A stretch of 35,224 nucleotides of DNA, taken from assembly GCA_021413865.1 (NCBI GenBank), contig JAIOPN010000019.1:1-35224 (forward strand). Direction: 5' to 3'. Shown here in pieces: positions 15,245 through 23,494 of the stretch. Below the pieces are notes generated by a model. The model saw nothing but the letters and a program-made list of their open reading frames with translations. It had not been told where the DNA came from and made no database searches. Each line of letters begins with the position of its first letter. The first letter of the stretch is position 1. This DNA comes from Planctomycetota bacterium. Lineage in GTDB: Bacteria; Planctomycetota; Phycisphaerae; Phycisphaerales; Phycisphaeraceae. The translations under genes were made by a program, and so were the position numbers.

Positions 15245-17173
15245 TTACGCCCCCGTGCCGCTGAGGCGTCGCACGGTGTGATCAAACCCGCCGACCATGC
15301 TGGTGAGCAGCGCGTAGATCACCACGCCGTACCCCACGACCGCCGCCACGGCGGCCATGAAGAGGTTGAAACGCCCGAACTCCGGCGCGCCGCTGAAGCC
15401 GGAGATGCGCTCCCACGGGTTGACGATCATGATGAGGCCCGTGGTCGGGCTGAACGCGTTGAGCATCGGCCCGATGAACGTGATCGCTTCCGCCGAGCGC
15501 CACCCGCAGAAGCCCGTCACGAGCATCACCGGCGCGAGGACCGCCACCGCTGCCGACACCGCCGTGAGCACGCCGCGGGACCTGAGGCTCCAGTACATCC
15601 CCGTCATCACGCAGACCGCCACGTAGGGCACCAGCACCAGCGCCAGGAGCAGCGGCGCCTCGGGCAGCATCATGGGGCGGACCACGGCGAGCATCAGCCC
15701 TCCGCCGGAGTCGGGCGGGCTGTACGACATCATCGCGCGCGGCCACTGCATCCACTGGCCGTATCCCGAATAGGCCGCCGCCAGCGCCAGCGTCGCGACC
15801 GGGGCCGCCAGCATCAGGCCCAGGAAGCTCACCAGCCCGCGCAGCTTCCCCCAGATGTATTGCCGCGGCGTCACCGGCGTGGTCAGCAGCAGGTCCAGCG
15901 TGCCGTCCTCGCGTTCACGGCTGACACTCCCGGCGCTCATGTAGATCGCCACCAGCACGATCACCACCAGTTCGACCAGCAGGATCACCTGCAGCGACAG
16001 CCGGAAGGTGTAAGCCGAGTCCCTCTGCCCGATCGCCGGCAGCCTGTTGAGGTGGTGGAGCAGGAGCAGCACCGCGGCCGCGCCGACGCCGATCACAAAG
16101 AACCCCCACCGCATCAGGATCGCCACGGCGCGGTTGCCGCGCGTGTTGGCCTCACGCCACGCGATCGAGTTGGCCCACACGTCGCGGGGCTTGCGCCTGC
16201 GGTTGCCCCCGTTCCCCAGCCGCAGCCAGCCAGCAACGATGCCGCGCAGCCCGCCGCGTCCGTCCATCTCGCCCACGGCCCGCACCCGCGCCGCGCTCCA
16301 CAGGATCAGCACCATGCTGGTCAGCCCCGTCAGCGCCGCGAACGCCCCGAACGGATCGCCCAGGTAAAAACGCGTCAAGGCCCAGTACGGGGACAATTCC
16401 TCCGGCGTCGGCGTGCGGTAGCTCGCGCTGTTGAGCGACGCCTTGAGCACCAGGATCGGGTGCAGCGGCGTCAGCCAGGTCGTCCCGTCCTTCATCACCG
16501 GGCCAAACCACGTCGTCTGCCCCGGCGCCGCGGGCGGCATGTTCACCAGCACGAACTGGTCGATTGCAAACCCCAGCACCAGGTACGCCGCGATCGAGAT
16601 CACGAACAGGAACACCGCCTTGCGCCCGCCGGCGCGCAGCACCGCAAGCGTGACCGCCACCGACCCCATCAACAGCGCGGAGAGCCCCGTCACCGCGAAG
16701 CTCACGAAGACCGAGCGGATCGGCACGCCGCCGAAGATCAGCAGTACCGCGAAGAGCGGCAGCCCGCTGGCGAGCAGCGCGAGCACGAAAAACAACCGCC
16801 CCAGCAGCGAACCCAGCACGATCTGGAGGTTCGTCAGCGGCGTGGTCAGCAGGATGTTGAACGTCTGGCCGGACTGTTCCGCCGCGATCGCCCCCGACAT
16901 GAAAAGCGGGGCGAGCAGGCAGATGCCGATGACCTGCCCGTAGGAGACCCACTCGAACACCCCGGCCCCGGTCTTGGCCAGGTCGGTCAGGCTCATCTGG
17001 CTCGACAGCACGCCGCCGAACATCATCGGGGCGAGCACCATCACGATCAGGAGGCCCAGGTAGCCCATGCGCACCCAGAGGTGGCGCGTCCGCCGCGAGC
17101 CGCCCTGCACGATGCGCACCACCAGCGGGTTCGCCGGCACGAGCAGCCACAGCCATCGGTAGAGGGCTTCCAT
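15245..17173 (-). CDS. Double-module ABC-2 type transporter permease
   Basis: 642 residues from the ATG at 17173; the frame upstream to 17254 overlaps the ATPase gene's end and is not used. Two similar permease modules lie in one chain. The first contains APLFMSGAIAAEQSGQTFNILLTTPLTN and the second SAGSVSREREDGTLDLLLTTPVTPRQYIWGK; both are the E-x-x-x-G-T-x-x-x-L-L-x-T-P motif of ABC-2 permeases. About a dozen membrane helices are predicted by eye. Such fused permeases pair with an ATPase to export drugs, lipids or polysaccharide, or act in gliding-type systems. No cognate ATPase is adjacent, so it must be elsewhere. A TATCAT box 8 nt before the ATG and no Shine-Dalgarno suggest a leaderless message. 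Confidence 0.8.
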   Translation of the reverse strand: MEALYRWLWLLVPANPLVVRIVQGGSRRTRHLWVRMGYLGLLIVMVLAPMMFGGVLSSQMSLTDLAKTGAGVFEWVSYGQVIGICLLAPLFMSGAIAAEQSGQTFNILLTTPLTNLQIVLGSLLGRLFFVLALLASGLPLFAVLLIFGGVPIRSVFVSFAVTGLSALLMGSVAVTLAVLRAGGRKAVFLFVISIAAYLVLGFAIDQFVLVNMPPAAPGQTTWFGPVMKDGTTWLTPLHPILVLKASLNSASYRTPTPEELSPYWALTRFYLGDPFGAFAALTGLTSMVLILWSAARVRAVGEMDGRGGLRGIVAGWLRLGNGGNRRRKPRDVWANSIAWREANTRGNRAVAILMRWGFFVIGVGAAAVLLLLHHLNRLPAIGQRDSAYTFRLSLQVILLVELVVIVLVAIYMSAGSVSREREDGTLDLLLTTPVTPRQYIWGKLRGLVSFLGLMLAAPVATLALAAAYSGYGQWMQWPRAMMSYSPPDSGGGLMLAVVRPMMLPEAPLLLALVLVPYVAVCVMTGMYWSLRSRGVLTAVSAAVAVLAPVMLVTGFCGWRSAEAITFIGPMLNAFSPTTGLIMIVNPWERISGFSGAPEFGRFNLFMAAVAAVVGYGVVIYALLTSMVGGFDHTVRRLSGTGA

Positions 17174-17181
17174 CTCTGTGG

Positions 17182-17187
17182 ATGATA
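17182..17187 (-). promoter_or_regulatory. Candidate -10 box 8 nt before the ABC permease start
   Basis: TATCAT on the minus strand, 8 nt from the ATG at 17173, between the stop of the ATPase gene (17220) and the permease. It supports an own, near-leaderless transcript. Confidence 0.4.
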
Positions 17188-17219
17188 CTTCGCCGGGGCG
17201 TCCGCGGTTCGCGGCGGGG

Positions 17220-19640
17220 TCAGGGGCTCTTCCACCCCAGCGCCCGCAGGCCATTCAGCACTACGAGCACCGTCGAGCCCTCGTGGAACACCACGGCCAC
17301 CCCCAGGCTTGTGTAACCCATCGCCGCCAGCGGGGCGAGGATGGCGATCACGCCCAGCGCGATCACCAGGTTCTCCATGATGAGCCGGCGCGTGAAGCGG
17401 GAGATGCCCACCGCCTCGGGGAGTTTTTGCAGGTCGCCCGCCAGCAGCGCCACGTCGGCGGTCTCCATGGCCACGTCGCTGCCCGCGCCGCTGAGCCCGC
17501 CCACCGCGATGCCGACCGTCGCCCGCGCCATCGCCGGGGCGTCGTTCACGCCGTCGCCAACCATGGCGACGTAGCCGTACCGCTCAACGAGTTCCTCGAT
17601 GCAGCGCTGTTTCTGCTCCGGGAGCAGGCCCCCCTTGTAGTCATCCACCCCGACCTGCTCCGCGACCGCTCTTGCGGTGCTGGGGTTGTCGCCCGAGAGC
17701 AGGACGGTGTGTTTCACGCCCAGGCCGTGGAGCGCCGCCAGCGCATCATGCGCATCTTCGCGCGGCCGGTCCGCCAGGGCGATCACGCCGATCAACCGGC
17801 CGTCCGCCTCGACGACCGCGGTCGTGCGCCCCCTGGCTTCCAAGGCCGATTGCGCCGCACGCGCCGCGTCGAGCCCGGGCGTGGCGTCGTTGAACATCGC
17901 CAGCCGGCCCACCGCGACGGGCCGGCCGCCGACCTCGCCGGTGATCCCCATGCCCGGTGTCTGCGTCACATGTTCGGTCGCCGGGAGCGTCAGGTCCCGT
18001 GACTCCGCCTCGCGCGAGATCGCCTTCGCCAGGGGGTGGACGCTTCCCCGCTCCAGCGCCGCCGCGAGCGTGAGCACCTCGTTCTCGTCCTTCGCCCCCT
18101 CCAGCACGGCGATGTCCGTCACCTCCGGCTCGCCGTAGGTGAGCGTGCCGGTCTTGTCGAACGCGATCGCGCCGACCCGGCCCAGGTTTTCCAGGTGCGC
18201 CCCGCCCTTGATCAGCACGCCGCTCCGCGCCCCCCGCGCGATCCCGCTGAGCACCGCCGCCGGTGTCCCGATCGCCAGCGCGCAGGGCGAGGCCGCGGTC
18301 AGGAACGCCATCGCCTGGTAGAACCAACCCATCCAGTGGCTCGTGTGCGCCCTCCCGGGCTCCATCCCCAGCACCACCGGGATCACCGCCACGCACACCG
18401 TCGCCGCCAGCACCAGGGGGACGTACCACCGCTCCACGCGCTGGGTGAAAACCTGCGTCGGCGACTTGGTCGTCTGCGCCTCCTCCACCAGCCGGATCAC
18501 CCGCGCCACCGTGCTCTGCGAGGCGATGCGCGACACGCGCACGTCCAGCAGCCCCGCGCCGTTGAGCGTGCCGGCAAAGACGCCGTCGCCCGGCGATTTT
18601 TCGACCGGCACCGATTCGCCCGTGATCGGCGACTGGTCGATCGCCGAGTGGCCCTGCGCGACGGTGCCGTCCGCCGGCACGCGGTCGCCCGGGTGGATGC
18701 GCACCGCGTCGCCCACGTGCAGGTCCTGCACCGGCACCTCGCGCTCGTGGCCTCCGTCGCCGATCACGATCGCGGTCTCCGGCGCCAACCGTGTCAGCGC
18801 GCGGATCGCCCGCCGGGCGTGGTCCAGCGCCAAGATCTCCAGCCCGCCGCCCAGCGCGAAGAGGAACAACAGGAGCGCGCCCTCTTCGAGGTGGCCCAGC
18901 GCCGCCGCGCCGAACGCCGCCGCAAACATGAGCACATCGATGTCCAGCCGCATCCGTCGCAGCACTTTGGTCACGTCGATGCCCGTGAACCAGCCGGACG
19001 TGGCGTAACTCGCCGTCAGCAGCGCGACGCGGAGCAGCGGGGGCCCGTGCGTCCAGTTCACGACCAGGCCGGCGATGAGCAGCAGGCCGCCGACCACCGC
19101 GAGGATGAGGTGCGGCTGCCGCATCGCCTCGCGGATCACGCCCGTCTGCACGCGCGCCGACGCCCGGGCCGCGGCCTGGTCGTGGCTGAGCACGCGGACG
19201 CCCAGGTGGTCGAGCCGGCGGACTATCTCAGGCAGCGCGCACGCGCGGCGGTCGAACTCGACGCGCACCTGCTGCGAACCATACGACGCTGACGCATGCA
19301 CCCCCGGCAGCCGCGCGAGCACGGCATTGACCGTGTGCTCCTGCCGCGGCGAGATAAGTCCGGAGACCTGTAGCACCAGGCGGGCGACCGATTCGTCGAG
19401 CAGCCCTCCCGCGACGCCGACCAACCCCTCGATCTGTCCGAGGTTGATCAGGTCAGGGTCGTAGTCCAACTCAACGACGTCCGCGTGCGAGGGACCGGGG
19501 TGTGAGCCGGTCTCCACCACGCGCACCGCGGCGATGCCCGGGCGTGACGCGAGCTGCTCCCCGATCCGCCGTGCGCAGAGGGCTCTCCGCGCCGGATCGA
19601 CCGGGAACCGCAGCGGGAATCGGAAGGTTTTGCGCGGCAT
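17220..19640 (-). CDS. P1B-4-type metal-transporting ATPase (Co/Zn/Cd/Fe-type)
   Basis: 806 residues. All P-type motifs are present: TGESVPV (actuator), DKTGTLT with the phosphorylated Asp at 495, HPLAKAI in the nucleotide domain and GDGVNDAPAM. Metal selectivity motifs are SPC (451-453) in the middle helix and HEGST (about 786-790) near the end, the pair that defines the P1B-4 group, which exports Co2+, Zn2+, Cd2+ or Fe2+. The N-terminus has two ferredoxin-like stretches resembling HMA domains (about 8-75 and 88-150), but neither has CxxC; the second reads VSGLISPRQEHTV where MxCxxC would sit. So the metal-loading sites are lost or altered. It is a membrane protein with about eight helices. 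It lies upstream of the ABC permease on the same strand, 46 nt apart. Confidence 0.85.
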   Translation of the reverse strand: MPRKTFRFPLRFPVDPARRALCARRIGEQLASRPGIAAVRVVETGSHPGPSHADVVELDYDPDLINLGQIEGLVGVAGGLLDESVARLVLQVSGLISPRQEHTVNAVLARLPGVHASASYGSQQVRVEFDRRACALPEIVRRLDHLGVRVLSHDQAAARASARVQTGVIREAMRQPHLILAVVGGLLLIAGLVVNWTHGPPLLRVALLTASYATSGWFTGIDVTKVLRRMRLDIDVLMFAAAFGAAALGHLEEGALLLFLFALGGGLEILALDHARRAIRALTRLAPETAIVIGDGGHEREVPVQDLHVGDAVRIHPGDRVPADGTVAQGHSAIDQSPITGESVPVEKSPGDGVFAGTLNGAGLLDVRVSRIASQSTVARVIRLVEEAQTTKSPTQVFTQRVERWYVPLVLAATVCVAVIPVVLGMEPGRAHTSHWMGWFYQAMAFLTAASPCALAIGTPAAVLSGIARGARSGVLIKGGAHLENLGRVGAIAFDKTGTLTYGEPEVTDIAVLEGAKDENEVLTLAAALERGSVHPLAKAISREAESRDLTLPATEHVTQTPGMGITGEVGGRPVAVGRLAMFNDATPGLDAARAAQSALEARGRTTAVVEADGRLIGVIALADRPREDAHDALAALHGLGVKHTVLLSGDNPSTARAVAEQVGVDDYKGGLLPEQKQRCIEELVERYGYVAMVGDGVNDAPAMARATVGIAVGGLSGAGSDVAMETADVALLAGDLQKLPEAVGISRFTRRLIMENLVIALGVIAILAPLAAMGYTSLGVAVVFHEGSTVLVVLNGLRALGWKSP

Positions 19641-19673
19641 GGTCGCACGCCACCGGTTGACTCAGGAGAGCAG

Positions 19674-19756
19674 GGGTGGCTGGGGCAGAGTCTTCGATGC
19701 CCCAGTTGTCCGGGCTCCCAATCTGGGGCTTCGCAAAGCCTCAGCCCCAGCCACCC
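19674..19756. repeat. 83-bp palindromic element (REP/MITE-like)
   Basis: Terminal inverted repeats of 13 bp match perfectly: GGGTGGCTGGGGC at 19674-19686 and GCCCCAGCCACCC at 19744-19756. Inside, GCCCCAG (19699-19705) and CTGGGGC (19733-19739) add two more copies of the 7-bp core, so it can fold as two side-by-side hairpins or one long cruciform. It lies between the ATPase gene and the rsuA/rluB-like gene. It is non-coding; a REP-type repeat moved by a Tyr-type transposase, or a terminator, are both possible. Confidence 0.75.
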
Positions 19757-19795
19757 ATTTCCAACCTTGCACACCATCGCACGTGACAAAAATGG

Positions 19796-20731
19796 TCAGG
19801 CCCGCTTCGTCTTCGACGGCTGCGATCGGTGCCTCATCCCCGTCTCCTCGCGCAGCTTGGCGACCTCGGGTGGGGTGAGTTGCCGCCACTTGCCGCTGGC
19901 CAGCCCCTTGAGCATGAGCGAGCCGATGGCGACGCGTTGCAGGCGGTGGACCTTGAGACCCAGGCGGAACATCACGGTGCGGACCTCGCGGTTGTGCCCC
20001 TCGCGGAGCGTGACCATGAGTTTCGTCCGCTCCGCCGTGCCCTCGCCCTGGTCGTATCCCATCACCGTCACGCCCGTGGCCGATGGGTCACGGATTTCCG
20101 CCGGCGCGGAGGCGGCGTCTTCCTGCGGGCCGCGTTTGGGAGGTGGCGCGTGGGTGATGAGGCGGTTCATCGCATCGACGTCGGCGCCGGTGAGCCTGCC
20201 CTTGACGGTCACGAGGTAGCGTTTGGCGATGCCGTAGCGGGCGTGCGTGAGCCGGTTGGCGAGTTCGCCGTCGTTGGTCAGCAGGATCAGCCCGCTGGCG
20301 TCGGCGCTCAGCCGGCCGACGGGGAAGACGCGCTCCGCCAGGTCGGGCGGCAGGTCCACCAGCTCGGTGACCGTGCGGCGGTCCTCCGGGTCGTGGGCGG
20401 TGGAGATCACCCGCCGGGGCTTGTTCAGGGCGATATAGACGTAGCGGTCGCGCGGGTTGTGCGCGGGCTTGGGGATCGGGATGCCGTTGACCAGGATGCG
20501 GTCGCGCCAGGGATCGACCCACGCGGGCAGGGTGGTGACGGGCTTGCCGTTGACGGAGACCCGGCCGTTGGTGACAAGCGCTTCGCAGTCGCGCCGCGAG
20601 GCGACGCCGGCGAAGGCGAGGACCTTCTGGATGCGCTGGCCGTGCGAGGCGTCGCGCAGCGGGTCACCGTCGCCGGTGGGCTTCTTGGGTGCGTCGCCGG
20701 GTCGGCGGTTGGTTTTGCGGGGGCGGGTCAT
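19796..20731 (-). CDS. RsuA/RluB-family pseudouridine synthase-like protein with altered catalytic Asp
   Basis: 311 residues. An S4 RNA-binding domain (about 32-80: RIQKVLAFAGVASRRDCEALVTNGRVSVNG) is followed by the pseudouridine synthase domain (YIALNKPRRVISTAHD, then VGRLSADASGLILLTNDGELANRL, KRYLVTVKG, EGHNREVRTVMFRLGLKVHRLQRVAIG). The family normally has GRLD at the catalytic Asp; here the codon at 20308-20306 is AGC, giving GRLS (Ser142), with an Asp two residues later (D144). The protein may be inactive as a synthase, use D144, or act only in rRNA binding. Its ATG overlaps the stop of the small upstream gene (ATGA), so the two are translationally coupled. The basic N- and C-termini fit rRNA binding. 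Confidence 0.85.
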   Translation of the reverse strand: MTRPRKTNRRPGDAPKKPTGDGDPLRDASHGQRIQKVLAFAGVASRRDCEALVTNGRVSVNGKPVTTLPAWVDPWRDRILVNGIPIPKPAHNPRDRYVYIALNKPRRVISTAHDPEDRRTVTELVDLPPDLAERVFPVGRLSADASGLILLTNDGELANRLTHARYGIAKRYLVTVKGRLTGADVDAMNRLITHAPPPKRGPQEDAASAPAEIRDPSATGVTVMGYDQGEGTAERTKLMVTLREGHNREVRTVMFRLGLKVHRLQRVAIGSLMLKGLASGKWRQLTPPEVAKLREETGMRHRSQPSKTKRA

Positions 20732-20889
20732 GGTTGTTCCATCGCGGCGCGGCGTGCGTCGGCCTCATGTTTGTGCATGGTGATCATCGCCCGTTCGTCG
20801 ATCAGGCGGATGGCCAGCAGCGCGATCACCACGAGCACGGAGTAAAGCACGAGTCGTTTGGGCCAAGGTAGCAGGGGAGGGTGGGGCAT
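20728..20889 (-). CDS. Small single-pass membrane protein (53 aa)
   Basis: Reads MPHPPLLPWPKRLVLYSVLV..., one hydrophobic helix (about 14-29), then a charged tail with IDERAMITMHKHEADARRAAM, likely a short coiled coil in the cytoplasm. The stop overlaps the start of the rsuA/rluB-like gene by four bases (ATGA), strong evidence that it is real and co-translated. It begins 40 nt after lptB on the same strand. A TACGAT box 8 nt before the ATG suggests an additional leaderless start. No family was recognised. Confidence 0.75.
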   Translation of the reverse strand: MPHPPLLPWPKRLVLYSVLVVIALLAIRLIDERAMITMHKHEADARRAAMEQP

Positions 20890-20897
20890 CGCACGTC

Positions 20898-20903
20898 ATC
20901 GTA
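20898..20903 (-). promoter_or_regulatory. Candidate -10 box 8 nt before the 53-aa gene
   Basis: TACGAT on the minus strand, 8 nt before the ATG at 20889, in the 40-nt gap after lptB. It fits the -10-next-to-ATG pattern seen at several genes in the window. Confidence 0.35.
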
Positions 20904-20929
20904 GCAGGGCGGACTGCGCGGATGCATAT

Positions 20930-21670
20930 TCACGGGTCGAACTCGTCCCCGCGGAAGGTCGAGCCCAGGTAGAGCTTGCGGACCTGCTCGTTGTTGATGA
21001 TCTCACGCGGTGTGCCCTCGGCGAAAACCTTGCCCTCGAAGATGACGTAGGCGCGGTCGACGATCTCGAGCGTGCGCTGCACGTTGTGGTCGGTGACGAG
21101 CATGGCGATGCGGTGCGTGGCGCGCAGCCGGCGGATCTCGCGCTGCAGGTCCTCGACGGCGACGGGGTCAACGCCGGAGAACGGCTCGTCGAGGAGGATG
21201 AGCGTGGGCTCGGTGATCAGGGCGCGGGCGATCTCGAGCTTGCGCCGCTCGCCGCCCGAAAGGGTTCGCGCGAGCTGGCCGCGCAGCTTGGTGAGGCCGA
21301 ACTGCTCCATGAGCTCCGCGGCGCGCTGCTTGCGTTGCGCCTTGGTCATGGGCCGCGTCTCAAGGATGGCCATGAGGTTGTCCTCGACGCAGAGGCGCTG
21401 GAAGACGCTGGGCTCCTGGGCGAGGTAACCCATGCCCAGCTTGGCGCGCTGGTACATGGGGAGCTGCGAGACGTCCTTGCCGTCGAAGACGACCTGCCCT
21501 GCCTCGGGCGTGATCATGCCGATGGACATGCGGAAGCTGGTCGTCTTGCCCGCGCCGTTACGCCCCAGCAGGCCGACAATCTCACCCTCGGAGACGTCGA
21601 AGGAGACGTTGTCCACGACGGTGCGGCCGCCGTAGGTCTTGACGAGGTTGTGCGCTTTCAGGATGAACAT
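20930..21670 (-). CDS. lptB: LPS export ABC transporter ATP-binding protein LptB
   Basis: 246 residues, full length for LptB. Walker A is GRNGAGKTT (about 36-44), the Q-loop region is GMGYLAQEPSVFQRL (the QEPSVFR/QRL form is distinctive of LptB), the signature is LSGGERRKLEIARAL, and Walker B is LILLDEPFSGVDPVAV with TDHNVQ as the H-switch. It powers LptFG to extract lipopolysaccharide from the inner membrane and pass it along the Lpt bridge, implying an LPS-bearing, Gram-negative envelope. lptA, lptC and lptFG are not in the window. It heads a minus-strand group with the 53-aa protein and the rsuA/rluB-like gene. TATCAT lies 6 nt before the ATG with no Shine-Dalgarno. Confidence 0.92.
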   Translation of the reverse strand: MFILKAHNLVKTYGGRTVVDNVSFDVSEGEIVGLLGRNGAGKTTSFRMSIGMITPEAGQVVFDGKDVSQLPMYQRAKLGMGYLAQEPSVFQRLCVEDNLMAILETRPMTKAQRKQRAAELMEQFGLTKLRGQLARTLSGGERRKLEIARALITEPTLILLDEPFSGVDPVAVEDLQREIRRLRATHRIAMLVTDHNVQRTLEIVDRAYVIFEGKVFAEGTPREIINNEQVRKLYLGSTFRGDEFDP

Positions 21671-21676
21671 CGGGGC

Positions 21677-21682
21677 ATGATA
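21677..21682 (-). promoter_or_regulatory. Candidate -10 box 6 nt before lptB
   Basis: TATCAT on the minus strand ends 6 nt before the ATG at 21670, with no Shine-Dalgarno between. This predicts a leaderless lptB transcript. Confidence 0.45.
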
Positions 21683-21712
21683 GTTTAGCGACGCCCCGAA
21701 TGGGGCGGGCTT

Positions 21713-23404
21713 CTAGCGGTTCGGCGTCACCGGTGTAAAGCTCACGTCGTCCAGCACCAGGGCCGCGTCGCCGTGGAGGGTGATGTTCAGGCCGAGCGTG
21801 CCGACGAGGACTCTGGCGGGCACGTCGTAGTCCAGTTCAACTTTGGTCCACTCATCCGTGATCCTGGCGGTGGTGGCGCGTGTGTTGGGCTCGTTGTCGA
21901 ACCGGCCGGTGAGCTCGACGGTGACGGCCGCGGGCTTGTCCGCGTGCGTGCGGTCGCCGCGGAGCCAGAGCGTGAGCCTGTGCTTGAGGCCAGGGACGAA
22001 ATGGATCGGCTGCACGGCGTTGCCGCCCTTGACCAGCGCGATCGCCTGCGAGCCGTTGCGGCCCGCGCCGGGTTTGACGGTGGGGTTCATGAACCCTTGG
22101 CCGACGAGGTAGGTGATGCCCGCCGGCTCGAAGCTTCCCCACTCCGCGCAGCCGTCGGCCGTGACGGGGGCGTCGGGGGTGATCGAATCAAGCCGGGTGA
22201 TCGAGGTGCTGGACCAATTGTGGTCGGCGTCGATCACGGTTCCATATATGTAAGAACCCATCGGCATCGGGGGCAGCGTGGCGGAGGCGACGCCGCCCTC
22301 TATCTTCGCCGGCACGGTGATCCAGATGCGGTGCGACCACGCGCCCCACGCGCCGGGCGAGATGGCGAACCACGCCTCGCTGGGCTTGCGGTCGCCGGTC
22401 CATGTAAAGGTGGCGGCCGTGACCCCGTGATCTTTCCCGCCGCCGCTGCCGCCGACCACCTGTATTTTCGACACGTCGAGGAACGGCTTGTCGCCCTTGA
22501 GCTGGATGTCCAGCCAGCGGAAGACCTGGTCATCGAGGTTCGGGGTCAGGCCGTGGTTCCAGTTGGGCAGGAGCACGAGGTGCGTCGGGCCTAGCGCGCC
22601 GTCTCGCGTGGCGCAGACGGCGGGCAGCCAGTAGAACTGGTCGTTAGTGCCGGTGAACCAGGCGATGGGGACTTTACGTTTGGTCAAGCGTGTGGCGGGG
22701 TCGAGCGCCTCCTTCCAGAGGCGCAGAAAATCATCATCTCGGTCGGCGGTGTTGACGGCGCGTGCGCCCCACCATCCGTTGCCCATCTCCATGTGGCCCG
22801 AGCCGAACATCGCGGAGCCGGCCTTGATGCGCGTGTCAATGCCGGTCATCAGCGTGGTGTAGAACCCGCCCCACGATGAGCCCGACATGCCGATGCGCTC
22901 CTTGTCCACCTCCGGGCGTGATTCGAGGAATGAGACGGCCCGCAGCAGGGCGACGCATCCGTAATAGATCGGGGCCTTGCGCGGGTCATCGGGGAGCTCG
23001 AGGCCGGAGTTGATCGGGTACTTGCCGGTCGAGCGGTAGCCGGCGCCGGGGATCGGGAAGTCGATGCAGAGGGCCGCGTATCCACGGCGGGCGCCGAGTT
23101 CGGTGAAGTATGTGGTCGCGGGGTAGAGCCCTCCCTGGTTCCAGACGAAGGCGGGCAGCGCTTTGGCCCCCTTGGGGTAAGAGAAGAAGGCGAAGATTTC
23201 GATGCGCTCCGTGCCATCGACGTGGGAGAGGAACTTTATTTCCTCGGTGACGATGCCGTCGTGCTCGGTCGTCTTGAGGACTTGGGTTTCCAGCGGCGGG
23301 GCGAGGAGGGCTTTGACGTCGAAAACCGGACCGTCACCGCGTGCGGTGGAAGCGGTCATACACGCGAGCAGTGTGACGAGTGCGGTGAGCAGTCGGTGTT
23401 TCAT
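21713..23404 (-). CDS. Secreted acetyl-xylan-esterase-like alpha/beta hydrolase with C-terminal carbohydrate-binding-like domain
   Basis: 563 residues from the ATG at 23404. Signal peptide MKHRLLTALVTLLACMTAST-ARG. The alpha/beta-hydrolase core carries GMSGSSWGG (172-180) with the likely nucleophile Ser177, an Asp in WFTGTNDQFYW and a His in NWNHGL, which complete a plausible Ser-Asp-His triad. It resembles acetyl xylan esterase/dienelactone hydrolase-type secreted esterases. The last 100 or so residues (VTVELTGRFDNEPNTRATT to VLDDVSFTP) look like a CBM4/9-type jelly roll. It probably removes acetyl or similar ester groups from plant or algal polysaccharide outside the cytoplasm. It is divergent, 90 nt apart, from the oligogalacturonate-lyase-like gene, which suggests shared use in pectin or xylan breakdown. 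Confidence 0.75.
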   Translation of the reverse strand: MKHRLLTALVTLLACMTASTARGDGPVFDVKALLAPPLETQVLKTTEHDGIVTEEIKFLSHVDGTERIEIFAFFSYPKGAKALPAFVWNQGGLYPATTYFTELGARRGYAALCIDFPIPGAGYRSTGKYPINSGLELPDDPRKAPIYYGCVALLRAVSFLESRPEVDKERIGMSGSSWGGFYTTLMTGIDTRIKAGSAMFGSGHMEMGNGWWGARAVNTADRDDDFLRLWKEALDPATRLTKRKVPIAWFTGTNDQFYWLPAVCATRDGALGPTHLVLLPNWNHGLTPNLDDQVFRWLDIQLKGDKPFLDVSKIQVVGGSGGGKDHGVTAATFTWTGDRKPSEAWFAISPGAWGAWSHRIWITVPAKIEGGVASATLPPMPMGSYIYGTVIDADHNWSSTSITRLDSITPDAPVTADGCAEWGSFEPAGITYLVGQGFMNPTVKPGAGRNGSQAIALVKGGNAVQPIHFVPGLKHRLTLWLRGDRTHADKPAAVTVELTGRFDNEPNTRATTARITDEWTKVELDYDVPARVLVGTLGLNITLHGDAALVLDDVSFTPVTPNR

Positions 23405-23494
23405 GGCGTGCGATCCAGGGGGTGGCGCGTCGCACCATCGTACCCATCTTCTTATCATGATCCGCCCCGCACCCACCCGCCCAGGAGCATCACG

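Noticed and set aside
15089-17185. Long plus-strand open frame (about 698 codons) antisense to the ABC permease
   Set aside because: Composition is an Arg/His/Gln-rich shadow typical of the opposite strand of a GC-rich gene. The permease on the minus strand has clear ABC-2 motifs.
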